Below are positions 24,281 through 37,855 of a stretch of 64,000 bases of DNA, one piece after another. The notes under the pieces were generated by a model, which saw only the letters and a list, made by a program, of their open reading frames with translations, did no database searches and was not told the DNA's origin. Each line of letters begins with the position of its first letter. Positions within the stretch are counted from its first letter, which is position 1. Origin of the DNA: Chlamydomonas reinhardtii (taxonomy: Eukaryota > Chlorophyta > Chlorophyceae > Chlamydomonadales > Chlamydomonadaceae); assembly GCF_000002595.2 (NCBI RefSeq), contig NC_057015.1:5939195-6003194 (forward strand). The letters run 5' to 3'. The translations under genes were made by a program, and so were the position numbers.

Positions 24281-24915
24281 AATTTATGCGGTGCAAGCGA
24301 CGAGCGTAAGCTCCTCAATCGCGACGAGGAGGTTGCATCGCGAATTCAAGCGCAGCTTTGCCAGTTGACAGTACGAATACTGTCACACAGGATAACCCTA
24401 AATGTTGTCACTGCATTCAAGGTCCCGCGGACGCCTGGGCCCCGAGGGCCCCTCGAAATGACAGACCCGGCACAACCTGAGCAGGCTGGACAGGTTGCTC
24501 TGCTAGTCAAGTTCAAATGTCAAGCGTAAGGTGGGCTAGGCTGCAAGTAGGGTTAATGAAATGCGCATACAGCGAGGCGACACGAGTCCAGCTTCACGCA
24601 GAGCTTGCTAGACAATTCGGCCAGCTGTAAATGTTAAGCCCAAACGTGTGCCATAATTGAAAACTTGTAGGCCTAGCGCGTTGCAATAGCGACGAAGAAG
24701 CGGGGGTAAATTCGCCGGGTGGAATGATCGGGCACACGTCAGTCCAAAAAGGGCCTGAGCTTCCGACACATGGTTCTAATTCGGCCAAGTAGGTTGTATG
24801 TACTTGTAAAACACTGGTGCAGGCTAGCTGCATTGTCAACAAACCACCTGAGTCGGTAAACTCGGCGATTAGAGGCTAAACGCCCGTTACTTGGTCACAT
24901 TATCGTTCACACAAA
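24281..24915. other. Divergent upstream region between kinase and FKBP genes
   Basis: Head-to-head 5' region of about 635 bases that must hold both promoters. No coding feature or clear TATA pair could be assigned. Confidence 0.4.
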
Positions 24916-26885
24916 ATGCTCAAGCAGCTTAACTACAGCAGTGCAAGGCTGCAGCGTGCGGGCGCCCGGGCATCGACGCGGCGATGCCAAACTGTGAGCC
25001 ACCGTGCTGTCTGCGTAAAAGCATCCATGGACATGGAGGCTGAGCGCAGCAGCTCCAGCATTAGCAACAGGTAGGCAAGCACAATGCTCAGGAATGATGT
25101 TTGCAAGTGCGCACTATGCTTGCACGTTCCACACAGCCCTGCGCGCACACGCTTCCTTGCCCTGTGCCTCGTCCATGGACGCTGCCACCTTCACACCATG
25201 ATATGTTATCCGAAGTTACCACTGTGGCTTATACCACACATACACGCACTCTTGCAAGCGCGGCGTCCTTCGTGGCTTGTCAAACACAGTCCTTTGACTC
25301 CTTGCTTGAACCCGCCCACTCGGGCTCTCCTCACTCACACTGCAGGCGAGAGCTGCTGGCCTGCGCGGCGCTGGCTGTCGCGGCTGGGCTAGCTGCCGCG
25401 GGGCCCGCACACGCGGATGATGCGAACCTGTCCAAGTTCGAGCCCATGGACGCGCTGAAGGTGGGCCCCGGGGGTGAGGAGCATCGGCATGATACACGCC
25501 GCAGCTGAACTGCCTGGGCGGCTTGGCAGTGTAGGGTATGGGACTGGGCTGCTCTTGGGACTGGCACAGCTGGGTGCCCACACAGTGGCCTCTCAATCCC
25601 GCCCTGTGCTCACACGCAGGGCAAGGACTACGGCAAGCCGCGCATGAAGGTGAAGGACTACGTCACCACGCCGTCGGGACTGCAGTACCAGGTGAGATGG
25701 CGGTGTGTGGCTGGGCCGGGCGGGCCGGGGGCAAGACGAGTGGGATACGGACTGGAGTTGGGGTGTACGGCTGTACGCCCAGTTGATAAGGACAGAGGCA
25801 AGAGCAAATCGCGCAGACGCAATCATCCACTGCTTACTTTGTGGGTCGTTGGTGTCGTGACCTTTCGTGTGCGCAGGACATCAAGGAGGGCAACGGCGCC
25901 AGCCCGCAGCCCGGTGACACGGTGGTCATTGACTGGGATGGTGCGTCGGCACGCACGACTGGGCGGGGGCCGGACTGGGGCTTGCAATCGGTGGAGTCAG
26001 GGGTGCAGACTTGGCATGGCGCCCGCCTCATAGCTAGTGTGTTCGGACAGCTGCGGACGACGATGAGGTGGGGCGGCTGAGTGACACGTGTGCACCGCCA
26101 CGTCACGCCATGCGCTGCAGGCTACACCATTGGGTACTATGGGCGCCCGTTTGAGGCCCGCAACAAGGCAAGTGCTTGGATACTGGATTCTTGCGTGCTT
26201 TTGCCTCCTCGCTTCAAGGCATGCCGCATGCTTTCACTCCATATGTGCATGGCGTTTCTTTATCGATCTCCTCCTGTACTGTTACCTGCTCGCTCACAGC
26301 CCAAGGGCAGCTCCTTCAATGATGACAACAAGGACTTTTACCGCTTCGTGCTAGGCGAGGGCAAGGTGATTCCCGCCTTTGAGGAGGCGGTCGCGGACAT
26401 GAAGGTGAGGCGGAGTTTGTGAGGATTGCTGGTGAGGGTGAGAGGAGGGTCATTTCATCTTACGCGGCTAGGAATAGGGCAGACGGAGGCGGGGCATGGG
26501 CAGGTGGCGATGGGCCGGCGCTCGTCACTGTGCGTGCCGGGACGACCCAGGGCCCGCCGGTAGCACCTCGCCACGTGCCGACCTGCTCGCGAGGCCAGCA
26601 TCGTGCCACAGCAGCCTCACCTGCGCACACCGTCCCTGTTCCAATTATCGTTCCTACCATCCCCATCGGCTGCCTTGTCCTCAGCCCGGCGGCATCCGGC
26701 GCATCATCGTGCCCGTGGAGCTGGGCTACCCCGAGGACAACTGGCGCAAGCTGGGGCCCAAGCCCAGCACCTTCGCCGGCGACCGCGCGCTGGACTTTGT
26801 CCTGGCCAACAGGGGCATGATCGACAAGACCTTGCTGTTTGACCTGGAGCTGGTGCGCGTGGACGCACCCAAGGGCGGCCGGTAG
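24916..26885 (+). CDS. Thylakoid-lumen FKBP-type peptidyl-prolyl isomerase
   Basis: Seven exons (24916-25070, 25346-25460, 25620-25691, 25877-25940, 26121-26167, 26300-26404, 26685-26885) give 252 residues. The N-terminus is bipartite: a stromal transit peptide ending near HRAVCVKAS, then a lumen signal with a twin arginine, NRRELLACAALAVAAGLAAA, and a GPAHA cleavage site. This indicates Tat-pathway import into the thylakoid lumen; the RR pair is created across the exon 1/2 junction. The FKBP domain has PSGLQYQDIKEGNG, GDTVVIDWDGYTIGYYGRPF, FVLGEGKVIPAFEEAVADMK, GGIRRIIVPVELGY and LLFDLELVRV. It resembles plant FKBP16-type lumenal proteins from memory. Several residues of the canonical FK506 pocket are changed, so isomerase activity may be weak. 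Intron 5 is a GC-AG intron (AACAAG|GCAAGT). Confidence 0.9.
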
Positions 26886-27615
26886 GCGGCCGTGGCGTGC
26901 AGCTGAACTGGTGGTGGTGGTGGCGGGATAGGGGGTAGGCGGGTGGCAAGCGCAGGGCATGGAAAGCGTGGCAAGGAGTTGGTTGAGGATCGTGATGGCG
27001 ACGCAGTGCTGCAGATGAAGCTGCTGCTTTGAGGCCGTAGGCCACAGGTTTATGCCAAATTCGATGGAGTTTGGGTTGGTTGCGAGTTGGGCCCAGTGTG
27101 GCTGTCGAGCCAGTGGTGTATGAGGAACGTCTGGGCGTCGTACCAATGGCATGAGGACTGAGCGTTGGCTTAGTGACTGCTCGTGATTCCATAAGTGTTG
27201 AAGTACAGCTTTGGTAAAGGTGCGGCCGTGCGGGAGCTTGCTGGAGCGGCGTAGTGCATCCGGTTTTGCACGTTTTGGCCTGCTTCGCCAGCAGGGTGCC
27301 CTAAGGATGCATGTGCGTCGTCCAGCATATCTGCCGTGCCGTCGGGCTCTTTGGATTTGTGTTCTTGTTGGGACGGAAGTCCAGAAGTATCTATGTATCA
27401 TAAGATGTAACACCGGACAAAGTTGGCTACCATGCTCACGCCAGCTCTGCATTGTACGCGGCATCCTGCTGTTGCTGTGTGAAACATGCCACCTACGACA
27501 CCGTGCAACGCTACCCAAGCTTGCCTGATGTTTTGCGTGTCTTTCACTTCAAGGACAGCACGTGTCTCATGCAAATACCAGCCGAATGCCCCAGTATACC
27601 AGTAAGCACAGCGCA
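26886..27615. other. Convergent 3' region; TGTAA at 27406-27410
   Basis: TGTAA at 27406-27410, about 520 bases after the FKBP stop, is the likely poly(A) signal. No other gene was seen before the FANCE-like stop at 27616. Confidence 0.5.
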
Positions 27616-30600
27616 CTACCGCATTAGCTCCTGCAGTTTAGCCAGACAGGCCTTGGTCATGAAGGTGTTGGTGGCGCCCGCCGCCTCCTGCAGTTGCAGC
27701 AGCTCCGCCCGCCCCAGGCCCCCGCCGCCCGCCCCACTGACCCCAGCCTTCGAGAGCAGCGACAGCAGCAGCCGGCAAAGCGCCACGCTCTTGGCCAGGT
27801 GCCCCGACCGCGCGGCGGTGCAGATGCCAGCGGCCACCGCCGATGCCGCGTCCTGTGCAGGAAAGGACAGGGACGAGATTGAGGCAGGCACCCAAGGACA
27901 GTGCCGCTAAATTCCTGGGACAAGGACAGTGCCATGCTAAACCGTTCAGGCAACTGGTTGCCTGGCTGCTACTTGTTCCGGCTCCGCCCTGCGCGGCTCC
28001 CTGCCCTTCCGGCCCCCGCCCGCACCTCCTCCAGCCTCTGCTTGGCGGCCTCCACCAACCCCTGCGCCAGCGCCACCTGCGGCTCGCACCACTCCGCCGC
28101 CACATGCGCGGCGCACACAGCCGCCAGTAGCTGGGCCTGCGCGGACGTGGAAGAGCGGTTGGCGGGCGGCCAGAGACACGGAGGCACGGAGGTTTGGGCC
28201 GCGGTGTGCAGTCGACGCCGAACGTTCGCACAGCACGGCAGCGCGGCGCAGATCGCGCCGGGAGAAGGCAGAGCCCTTCCTGAAAGCGTGCCAATCCAAG
28301 CACGCTATTTTTCCTTGCTGTTGCGCTGCTGTGGGAGCCTGTCCGACCTCCTCGTCATCCGCTCACCTGCAGCTGTCGCGGCAGTGCGGTGTTGCCCACC
28401 GTGGCGGCCTTGAGCAGCAGCTGGCACTGACCCGCGCTCAGGCCGCGCCGCTGCGCCGCTGGCACCAGCACAGCCTCCGTGAGCGGCCGGGGGTGCGGGC
28501 CCGCTGTGCGGCCGCGGGCACAGGTTACGCGGGGTGGGGGACAGGACATTAGCGCTTCAGGCGGAATTCATGCATGGAGGATTGTATTGCAGTGACGCAA
28601 GCTGTGGTGCAGCGGCTACAGCCCCGCACCGGCTGCCCCCAGCGCCTCCAGCAATGGCTTGGGCATCACGCGCTCCACCGCCTCCACAGCCGGCAGCACC
28701 ACTGCCGCCAGCAGCAGCCTCGCCGCACCACCGCCCAGGCCCGGTGCCAGCAATTTCCGCAGGCACATAAGCACCGCGTCAGGCGGCAGCGGCAGCGATT
28801 CCGTGGCCGAGGTTGCGGCGGTCAGGGCCGCGGATACGACGGCGGAGGGTGCGGCGGCGGCCCTGGCGGCACAGGTCTCCGCCTGGGCTTGAAGGGACTG
28901 CCAGGCGGCAGGCAAGGCGTCGTTCAGCGAGTCGGGGTCCGTGGCGTCCTGAAACGAGAAGGGATGGAAGGTGCGGGTTTTGAGGACTGTGCAGGCCAGA
29001 ACGGTGTCCGCTTGCCCGTATGACATTTTAGAGGCAAGCCCCTGCCATGTATGCATTCCCTTGACTTGCGTTGTTTTGGTACCTGAAGCTTGCGGAGCAG
29101 GTCTGTCAGATCGTTAGACAGCGTGTCACCCTCATGGCCTGGCCGCAGCAGCTGCGGCTCTGCAGGTGCTGCGGCCGCGGCCGGTGGCGGCGGCTGCGCT
29201 GCCGCTACCACCTGTTCCAGCCGCGGGCGCTTCGCGGCTGGCGAGCTCGCGACCGCCGGCCCAGCGTCAGCTGCTCCTGCCGCCTGCGCCTCCTTTGTCG
29301 TCCCTTCCTCCGTAGCGATGGCGCCTTCAGCAGACCGCCTGGCGGGGAGCCAAGACGTGCGTGGCGACATGTCAGCAGCGTCCGCAGGCACGAGTATCTT
29401 TAGCACTGTAATGACCTCCACTGGACCCATCGAGCCCTCCTGCAGCACCTCACCTCCGTCAACTGATTACCATGCGATCCTGCGTAATCGTACGAACTCA
29501 CCTTCGTGCAGGCTGTCGCTCGCTTGCGGCCTGTGGCGGCACGTCGCTGCCGTCATCCACAGCGTCCGGCCAATCGGCCTTCCTCTCCACGTGCACCGCC
29601 TTGCCTTCGCCCTCGTCAGGACCCGGCAAGCCGCCGGGCTCTGCTGCCTCCTCCACAGCGACCCCGTCCGATGGGGGCCACCACCACCAGCCTTCCAACA
29701 CCAGACCGCTGCTCGCTGCCTCCCCGCCATCACCGCCTTCGCCTCGGTCTGCGGCTGCCCCTACTTCTGCCACCATTCCCGCGGCCCCACCTGGCTCTAG
29801 CAGGCAGCCCAGCTGCTCCGAGACCGCGCCAGGACTGGTATCGTCCAATTCCATTGCCCTGACGGGACCGGCGTCCGGTGCGGCGCCTTGCTCGCCAGGC
29901 GAGGCACCCGCTGCTGCGGCCCCGTACTGCCGCCGCGAAGCCGCCATGGCCGAGGCCACCCAGGCCGCAGCCGCGCGCCCCAGCCGCGTGCCAGTGCCAG
30001 TGCCACAGCTCCCAGCCCCCGACCCCGAACCTGGGACCCTGGAGGCAGTCGCAGGACCCACCGTGTCACCAGCGCCACCGCCCCCCACAACTTCAGCTGT
30101 AGCCGCACTAGTGGTGGCAGCAGCCGCAGCCGCGGCCGCAGCCGCCGGCTTCAGCGCCGCCAGAAGTCGGTCCAGCAGCTGCCGCCCATGGCCGCCCTCC
30201 AGTCCGCTGCCACGCAACGCGGCGCAGTGCGGCAGCGCGACCAGCAGCTGCCGCAGAGCCTGCTGCAGCCGCGGCGGCAGGCCCGCAGCCCACGGCCGCA
30301 CTTCCAGTTGAGCAGCGCGCGGCAGCTGGGCGGCCCTCGGCCCCTCCTGGCCCTTCCGCGCCTGATCCACGTGCGGCCCTTGGGATTCCTTGATGTCTCT
30401 ACCAGCAGCTGTTGGAGGATGCGCGCGGTTTGTCGTTTCTAGCCCTGCAGCGGGCCGGCTGACATGGCAGCAGGTGGGGCTAGCCAGCCATTCCAGGAGG
30501 GCGGGCAGGTTCCGGCGGGGCCAGGCAAGGCCGTGCCGTGTGGCCTCGCTGGCGAGGAAGGCCAGGGCCGCAGCGGCGGGGCTGTCGTGCCGGCAGTCAG

Positions 30601-30910
30601 CCAGCCGCCGCAGCAGCGCGCCGCCTGCAGCGGGAAGCGTGTGTGTGGTGTGTGTTTGTGGTTGGGGGGGGAGGAGGATGTGCCGTGACAGCAGTGCAGG
30701 GGGCAGTTGGCTGGACAGGATGTTAGGGGCTTAGGGCCTTTGGTGCGGTCAGGAGTCTAAGATGAACACTTGCTCACCAAGTACTGCTGCGGCCGCGGTG
30801 GCGCCCCCTGCGGGGGCTTCGGGTGGCGACAAGAGCGCGTGAGCAGCGGCTTCACCAGGGCCATTGAGTCCAAGCGGCCGGAGCTCGTGGTAAGGCTCTG
30901 GCCGTGTCAT
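27616..30910 (-). CDS. FANCE: FANCE-like Fanconi anaemia core-complex protein
   Basis: Minus-strand exons: 30778-30910 (ATG at 30910), about 29502-30624, 29083-29439, 28630-28948, 28367-28503, 28026-28136, 27616-27852. The C-terminal part is a stack of helices: DLLRKLQ, ESLPLPPDAVLMCLRKLLAP, LLLAAVVLPAVEAVERVMP, QCQLLLKAATVGNTALP, SVALCRLLLSLLSKAG, and it closes ATNTFMTKACLAKLQEL. The ending matches the remembered human FANCE C-terminus (N-T-T-F-L-R-K-S-L-K-A-A-L-K-H-L), and the N-terminal ALLRRLADC with HGLAWPRRNLPALLEWL resembles the FANCE N-terminal helices. A long acidic/Ala-rich linker separates the two parts. FANCE links the core complex to FANCD2-FANCI in crosslink repair. All joins keep phase except exon 2 to 3, where the donor at 29502 (phase 2) does not match the acceptor at 29439 (phase 0). 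Either an exon was missed or there is a local frame error. Confidence 0.62.
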
Positions 30911-31698
30911 CTCAGTCGTTGTTATGGTTTTGTTCGCACATGGCTTAACCAAACGATGTTTTGCGTACGCCAGGCTAAGGACAGAGCCTGGCGAACGAAC
31001 GAATGAACGACAAGAGCAGCTCAAGCTAGCAATGTCCTTGAAGCGTAATAAGCAATGAGTTAAAGACAAGCGTAGGGAATAGTTATGATAATGAACTAAG
31101 ACAAGAATTGGCGCGGTTTTGGTTCCATCTGACATGGATCCAAAGCCCGCTCGCGCCCCCCCGCACTGACTCCGGTCATCCGGTGAGCTCCTGATGTACC
31201 CCCGAAAGAAATCTTCTTGCTGCGTAATATTGAGGCATGAAGTTGAAGGATGCGGGCTGATGGCAGGGCGGGAAATGTCCGCGGCGCGGTCGCCGCTACC
31301 CTCCGCAACCTGGTTGCCCAACGGCCGGACAACGCCAAATCAACCGAGCAAGCAGAACCCTCGCTGACCCCCACACCATATTCCAGCATGTAGATATGCA
31401 AGCATGCGGTTCGCCCAGACAAGCAAGCGCGGCCTGCGCGGGCACGCTCATGCAGGGCCCTTTGCACATCCACAAAACGGCATTACTCTGCTTCCTTCCA
31501 ACATGCAATGTGTATAAGCAGCTGCGCTTTATTAGCTGAACTATACTAATCTTGAAATTGTGCAGTAGGCAGAAACCTCGCACAACTAATACGACCCATG
31601 CACTATTCCATGAATTTGACTCGGCAACTCGTCGGACTTGCGATTACATATTCATACACTCCCAGCCCTTGCATAGTCAGGGTACCAGTTTTGCAAAA
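30911..31698. other. Divergent promoter region between FANCE-like gene and GCSP
   Basis: Head-to-head 5' region of about 790 bases. No coding exon was recognised. The promoters of both genes should be here. Confidence 0.45.
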
Positions 31699-32776
31699 AT
31701 GAGACGCAGCGCTGCTCGCCTGCTGCGTGGCGTTGGCCAGGCGGTCGCCCGCTCGGGCGAGGTCGCCGAGGCGTCGGCTGTGAAGCTGTTCGACATCAAC
31801 GCCAGCCGTGGACTGTCGGCGCAGACGTTGAGCATGCTCGGTGCGTCTTGACCTCGTGTTGGGACCTGTTGGTGACATGCGCTTGCAGATCCCTGCCACG
31901 TCGCCCAGACCCTCATACAGCTGTCGGTGTCGAAGAAGTGTAAATACCTGACATCGCAGGCGCTCTGAGCCATGCGGCCACGCCCCTGCCGAGCGGCTTC
32001 GCTGCCAGCGGTATCCGCTCCATTTCGGTCGCGGCGCTGCAGCCGAGCGATGAGTGAGTATAGTATTTGTTGGCGTATGGGGAATGATGCTGTTATGAGG
32101 GTCCAGCAGCGTTGCAGCTGTAAATACCGTTTGTTTGCACGAAAGCGTGCCTCGTGCTCAACACACACGCGTGTGCGCCGCTGAGCGCCACAGCCCTTCG
32201 CCACCTCCGCAGCCACTCGAAATCGGCACAGCTTCCGCTACCCCTGCCACCCAATCCAACCCACCCATCATTGCGTCCACCTCGCAGCTTCAAGCCGCGC
32301 CACAACAGCGGCACGCCCGCGGAAATTGACTCCATGGTCAAGGCCACGGGCTTCGGCTCGCTGGACGCACTCATTGATGCAACGGTGCCCAAGGCGATCG
32401 TGCGCAAGGACGGCATGAACCTGGGCAAGTACCACGAGGGCATGACCGAGAGCCAGTTCCTGGAGTACTTCAAGTGAGCTGCTGGCTGGTAAAGGTCAAG
32501 GGGCTAGATGCACAGGGGCCAGGGTTACATAGCCAACGCTATGGTGCTGTCACTCGAAGGACGGCTGGCATAGATGACAGCAGTGTAGACTGGCACGGAA
32601 ACCTTCGGCCAGCACCTAGAAAAATGAGCCACGGCAAACCACCAACGAGACACTCCGGCCTCTGTGATTCCAGGGCCATGGCCAGCAAGAACAAGGTGTA
32701 CAAGTCGTACATCGGCATGGGCTACTACGGGACGCACGTGCCCAACGTCATCCTGCGCAACGTGCTGGAGAACCCC

Positions 32777-32808
<32 letters not shown>

Positions 32809-35800
32809 GGAGATCGCGCAGGGCCGGTGAGCATCGGCCGGGCTGGGCAGGGCTGTGGGGCGGGGCGGGACAGGGCTGTGAAGGGAGGGGTTTGTAGCGC
32901 AAAGGGGTGAAAGGAGGCCGGCGAGGCGGAGCCTGGGGTGGCGCTAGCGGGAGCGGGTGGAATGGGGCAGAGACGAAAACCTCCATGCGGGGGGTAGGGC
33001 ACGGGAGTAAGGGGGGAGAGCTGGAGCGGGTTTGAAGGACGGAACAAAGAGGTGTGCGGCGGGCAGGCGGCGTGCGGGCGGGCTGGACGCGTCGCATCGG
33101 TGAGGTGGCGATGTGGGCTGGGCTGGATACTGACCCGGTGCGCCCCTGCAACCGCTACATGGCCCCCGTGCGGCAGCCTGGAGTCGCTGCTGAACTTCCA
33201 GACGATGATCTGCGACCTGACCGGCATGGCCATCTCCAACGCCTCGCTGCTGGACGAGGCCACGGCCGCCGCCGAGGCCATGACCATGTGCAGCGCCATC
33301 GCGCGCGGCAAGAAGCCCAAGTTCCTGGTGTCGGTGAGTGGGCGGGCGGGTGCGGGGTGGAGGCGTGGGAGGCGAGAGGGGGTTGAGGAACAGGGGGCGG
33401 GGTGTGGGTGGATTCTGGGGGTACAGGGAAAGAGCTGTGGAAGAATGGGGTGGGGGCCTGATGCCAGCGGAGGCAGTGGGGGCGGTTCGGATGCATGGGG
33501 TGGGGGTCGGAGGAGTGATTTGAACCGAAGATACCTGCTGGCAGTCGGGACGGTATCATTTGTCAGAAGCAGCCAGCGAGGAATAGGATGCAGCCGAAAA
33601 GGATCTGGGTCTTCGAATGGCAAGCGCAAGGAGGGCGGCAATACGGACTACAGTCGCAGATAAAAGACTTTGACGGAAACGCCAGGGCAAGGCTCCCCGC
33701 CGTCAGTACAACATTTGGATCTATTAACGAGTCTGACGCTGGGCGCCGCGGTCCTCTGCCTGCTCCTCTCCCGCAGAGCAAGTGCCACCCGCAGACCATT
33801 GCGGTGTGCCAGACGCGCGCTGAGGGCCTGGGCCTGGAGGCGGTGGTGGTGGATGAGGACAAGATGGCGTACGCCAAGGACGTGTGCGGCGTGCTGCTGC
33901 AGTACCCCGCCACGGACGGCTCCATCTCGGACTACAAGGTGCGCAGAGGGGATAGGGAAGGGGAAGGTTGTCGGGCACACGAGTGGGCAGAGGCGCGAGA
34001 GCAAAGGAGGTGCGCAGGGCGCGGAATGGTTGGAAAGATGGGGCAGGGGGAGGTGTGGGTAAAGCGACGGGCGGGGACTGCACTTGGGAGAATGTCCAGT
34101 GCCCATGCAGGCGAGAGGGGCAGGGGCTGTTTTTACGGACATGAAACTCAGTACATATAGCAATTGCAGTGTACGAGCGAGGGGCAAGGAAGCTCTCCGG
34201 GCAGAAGCGAGGGGATTGTGAGGCAACACGGTCGCGGCAGGGCACGAATGGAACAGAACTGTCTCCCGCACACAACTCGACAGGCGCTGGTGGCGAAGGC
34301 GCACGCCGCCAACGTCAAGGTGTGCGTGGCCACCGACCTGCTGGCGCTCACCATGCTGGCGCCGCCCGGCGAGTGGGGCGCCGACATCGTGATCGGCAGC
34401 GCGCAGCGCTTCGGCGTGCCCATGGGCTACGGCGGTCCGCACGCAGCCTTCCTGGCCTGCCACGACGAGTTCAAGCGCCTCATGCCCGGCCGCATCATCG
34501 GCATGTCCATCGACGCGCAGGTGCGCTAAATGGTAGTAGGTACCATGGGAATGGGGGCACGGCGACCGCGGGAAAGCAAGCAGACAGAGGCCCCGCGGGA
34601 GAAGGCGGACGCGCCAAAGAGATGGGTGAAGGGTGATGAGAGGCAGTGACGGTAACGTCCCTTTCCTTGCCACGGGACACGGACCCCAGCTGCCTCCCTG
34701 ACACCCCTGGTGTGCCCCCCGCCTGCAGGGCAAGCCCGCGCTGCGCATGGCGATGCAGACGCGCGAGCAGCATATCCGCCGCGACAAGGCCACCTCCAAC
34801 ATCTGCACGGCGCAGGTGGGGCCGGCAGGCAGCCGCAGGCGGCATGGAGGGCGCAGCAGCGGCCGTCAGCAGACGGCTCGGGAAAGGTCACTTCGAAGCC
34901 TTCTTACCAGGGGCGGGAGGTGGACCTGCCACCCGTGAGGAGGGGGTGTAGGCACGTGCCATCCGTGACAAGGGGGTTGTTTGTGCCCGCCGCCACGCGG
35001 CCAACGGCTTAGTGCCGTACTCCCGTTCATCCCTTACAAGTTGGTCCCTCCCTCCCTCCGCCTCCCGCAGGCGCTGCTGGCCAACATGGCTGCGCTGTAC
35101 GCGGTGTACCACGGCCCCGAGGGCCTCAAGACCATCGCGCACCGCGTCAACGGCCTGGCGTCCGTGTTCGCCGCCGGCGCCGCCAAGCTGGGCCACACCG
35201 TGCCGTCGGCGCCCTTCTTCGACACCGTGTCGGTCACGGTGAAGGACGGCGACGCCGACAAGTACGTGGCGCTGGCGCTGAACGAGAAGGTGCGTGGAAG
35301 CTGGCGGCGTGGCGTGGTTGCGTTTTGGCGGAGGAAGGAGGTTGGGGGCGTGGAGGGGCGAGGGGCCGGGATTCCGTGTAATGTGGGCGGGCGACGGGTT
35401 GGGGTTGTGTGGCGTTTGTGGTATGTGGCACGTGCTGGTCGGGCGGTGACGAAGCAAACTCACCAGACGTACTTCGGTACAACCAATTCCATGGTGGCAA
35501 TAAACTATAACTGCCGAGCCCAAACACGATCAAGCTGCCAGCATGCGCCTTGCCATGTTATATGAGGGCTTCAATGTGGGGGCGAGGCGGGAGGGCCCAT
35601 CGGCATCCAAGTCGTATTGTGAGCAAGACTGCTAGCACCCTCTGCAGCAGCTTTACTCCCTTGCATCACCAAGCATTGCCTCTTCAAACCAAAACAATGT
35701 CGCTCACATACACAAACACATGTACAACGCACAGATCAACATCCGCAAGCTGAGCAAGAACACCATCAGCCTGGCGTTCGACGAGACCAGCTCCGTGGCG

Positions 35801-37811
35801 GACGTGGACGCGCTGCTGCGCGTGCTCAACTGCGGCCGCGACGCGCCCTTCACCGCCGCCAGCCTGGCGCCGGCGGTTGAGGGCGGCGTGGGCGGCTTCG
35901 CGCGCAAGAGCACCTTCCTGCAGCAGCCCATCTTCAACACCTACCACAACGAGCACGACATGCTGCGGTAGGGCCGGGCTCGGGACGGTGGGGGATGTTC
36001 GTCTCGTCAGAGGAAGCTTGGGATGTGTGCCCTGACGGGCGTGGAGGGGTTTGGGGGATGTATACGGCCGCGGCGGAGCGGACAAGGAGGACACGGCAGC
36101 GTGATGAAGCGGGTCAAGGGGATGGACTGAGCTCGCTGCGCTAGAGGGCACCTATTCGCCCTTAGGCGCCACCGCACGTTCACAGCTGCGGAAGGTCCCA
36201 ATATCCTTTCATGCCACAACATAGGGAGCTGGTGCGCCTGAGCTCTTTTCCGTCGTCCTCACCTTCTCCGCCCCCTCCTCCTCCTTCCCTTGCCGCTCCC
36301 CCCGCTCCTCCCAGCTACCTGAAGCGGCTGGAGAACAAGGACCTGTCGCTGGTGCACAGCATGATCCCCCTGGGCAGCTGCACCATGAAGCTGAACGCCA
36401 CGGCGGAGATGATGCCCATCACCTGGCCCGAGCTGGCGGCGCTGCACCCCTTCGTGCCCGTGGACCAGGCCGAGGTGCGAGGGGATTGGGGTTGAAAATG
36501 CAAGTCTAAGTTAATACCAACCAATGCGTAAGGGGCGGAGGAGGCAGCTGTGTGTGCGGGAGGAGGGTGGGGGCGGGAATGGGGATGCGCAGCGGGCAAC
36601 ACACTGGGTGCAGGGGGCCAGGCTGGGGAGGGGTGAAGGCGTTGCGAGTACGGGAACCAGGTGTGTGACCATGTGCAGAGCTGGAGGGAGAGAGGGAGGT
36701 GTGCCTGGTGGTTGGGGGCGTGGGGGCTTGGATGAAGGAAAGCCCAGGGATGCGTGGCGCCCGTGGTGCGGGGTGGCCCTGTGCAATCCAACCCAACACC
36801 GCACGCCACGCCGTCTAACTCAACGACACACACCAACTCCAAAACACACGCCGACGCCATCCCGACACACGCGCAGGGCTATGCGGAGATGTTCCGCGAC
36901 CTGTCGGCGCAGCTGTGCTCCATCACCGGCTTTGACGCCATGAGCCTGCAGCCCAACTCGGGCGCGTCCGGCGAGTACGCGGGCCTCATGGCCATCCGCG
37001 CCTTCCACCTGTCCCGCAACGAGGGCCACCGCAACGTGTGCATCATCCCCGTGTCGGCGCACGGCACCAACCCCGCTTCGGCGGTGATGGCGGGCATGAA
37101 GATCGTGACCGTGTCCACCGACAGCCAGGGTGCGTGTGCGGGTCAGTGGGTGTGGTGGTGTGTGGGCTGGCGGGGTGGGTCAGGCTTGGATGAGGGGCTG
37201 AAAGTGGGATTAACATGACAGGACAGGACTTGCACGCAACCCAGTGCTCCCTGACGCGGACATGCGCACACACTTGCGACACGGCAGAACCAGCACGCAA
37301 CCCAGTGCTCCTCCTGACGCGGACATGCGCACACACTTGCTGACTAAGCGTGCGCCGCGCAACAGGCAACGTGAACATCCCGGAGCTGCGCGCCAAGGCG
37401 GAGGAGCACAGCAAGAACCTGGCGGCGCTGATGATCACCTACCCCTCCACGCACGGCGTGTACGAGGACGGCGTGGACGAGATCTGCCGCATCATCCACC
37501 AGCACGGCGGCCAGGTGTACATGGACGGAGCCAACATGAACGCGCAGGTGCGTGGATGGTGGGTTGTAGGTGTGCGTGCGTGTGTAGATGGAGAGCTGGG
37601 TGGTCCTCGGCTGCACTGGGCGTGGGAATGTTAGCAGGACGCTGGACGTGGAGGCGGCAGTGCGATAGTATGGTGTTAGGAGCATGGGTGCTGCTCGGAC
37701 TCGCAAGGTATGCAGGCCGCTGGAGGTTGATTGACCGGCCCGTGGCCCCGCCGCATCCTGGCGCAGGTGGGCCTGACCGCGCCCGGCCTGATCGGCGCGG
37801 ACGTGTGCCAC

Positions 37812-37855
<44 letters not shown>

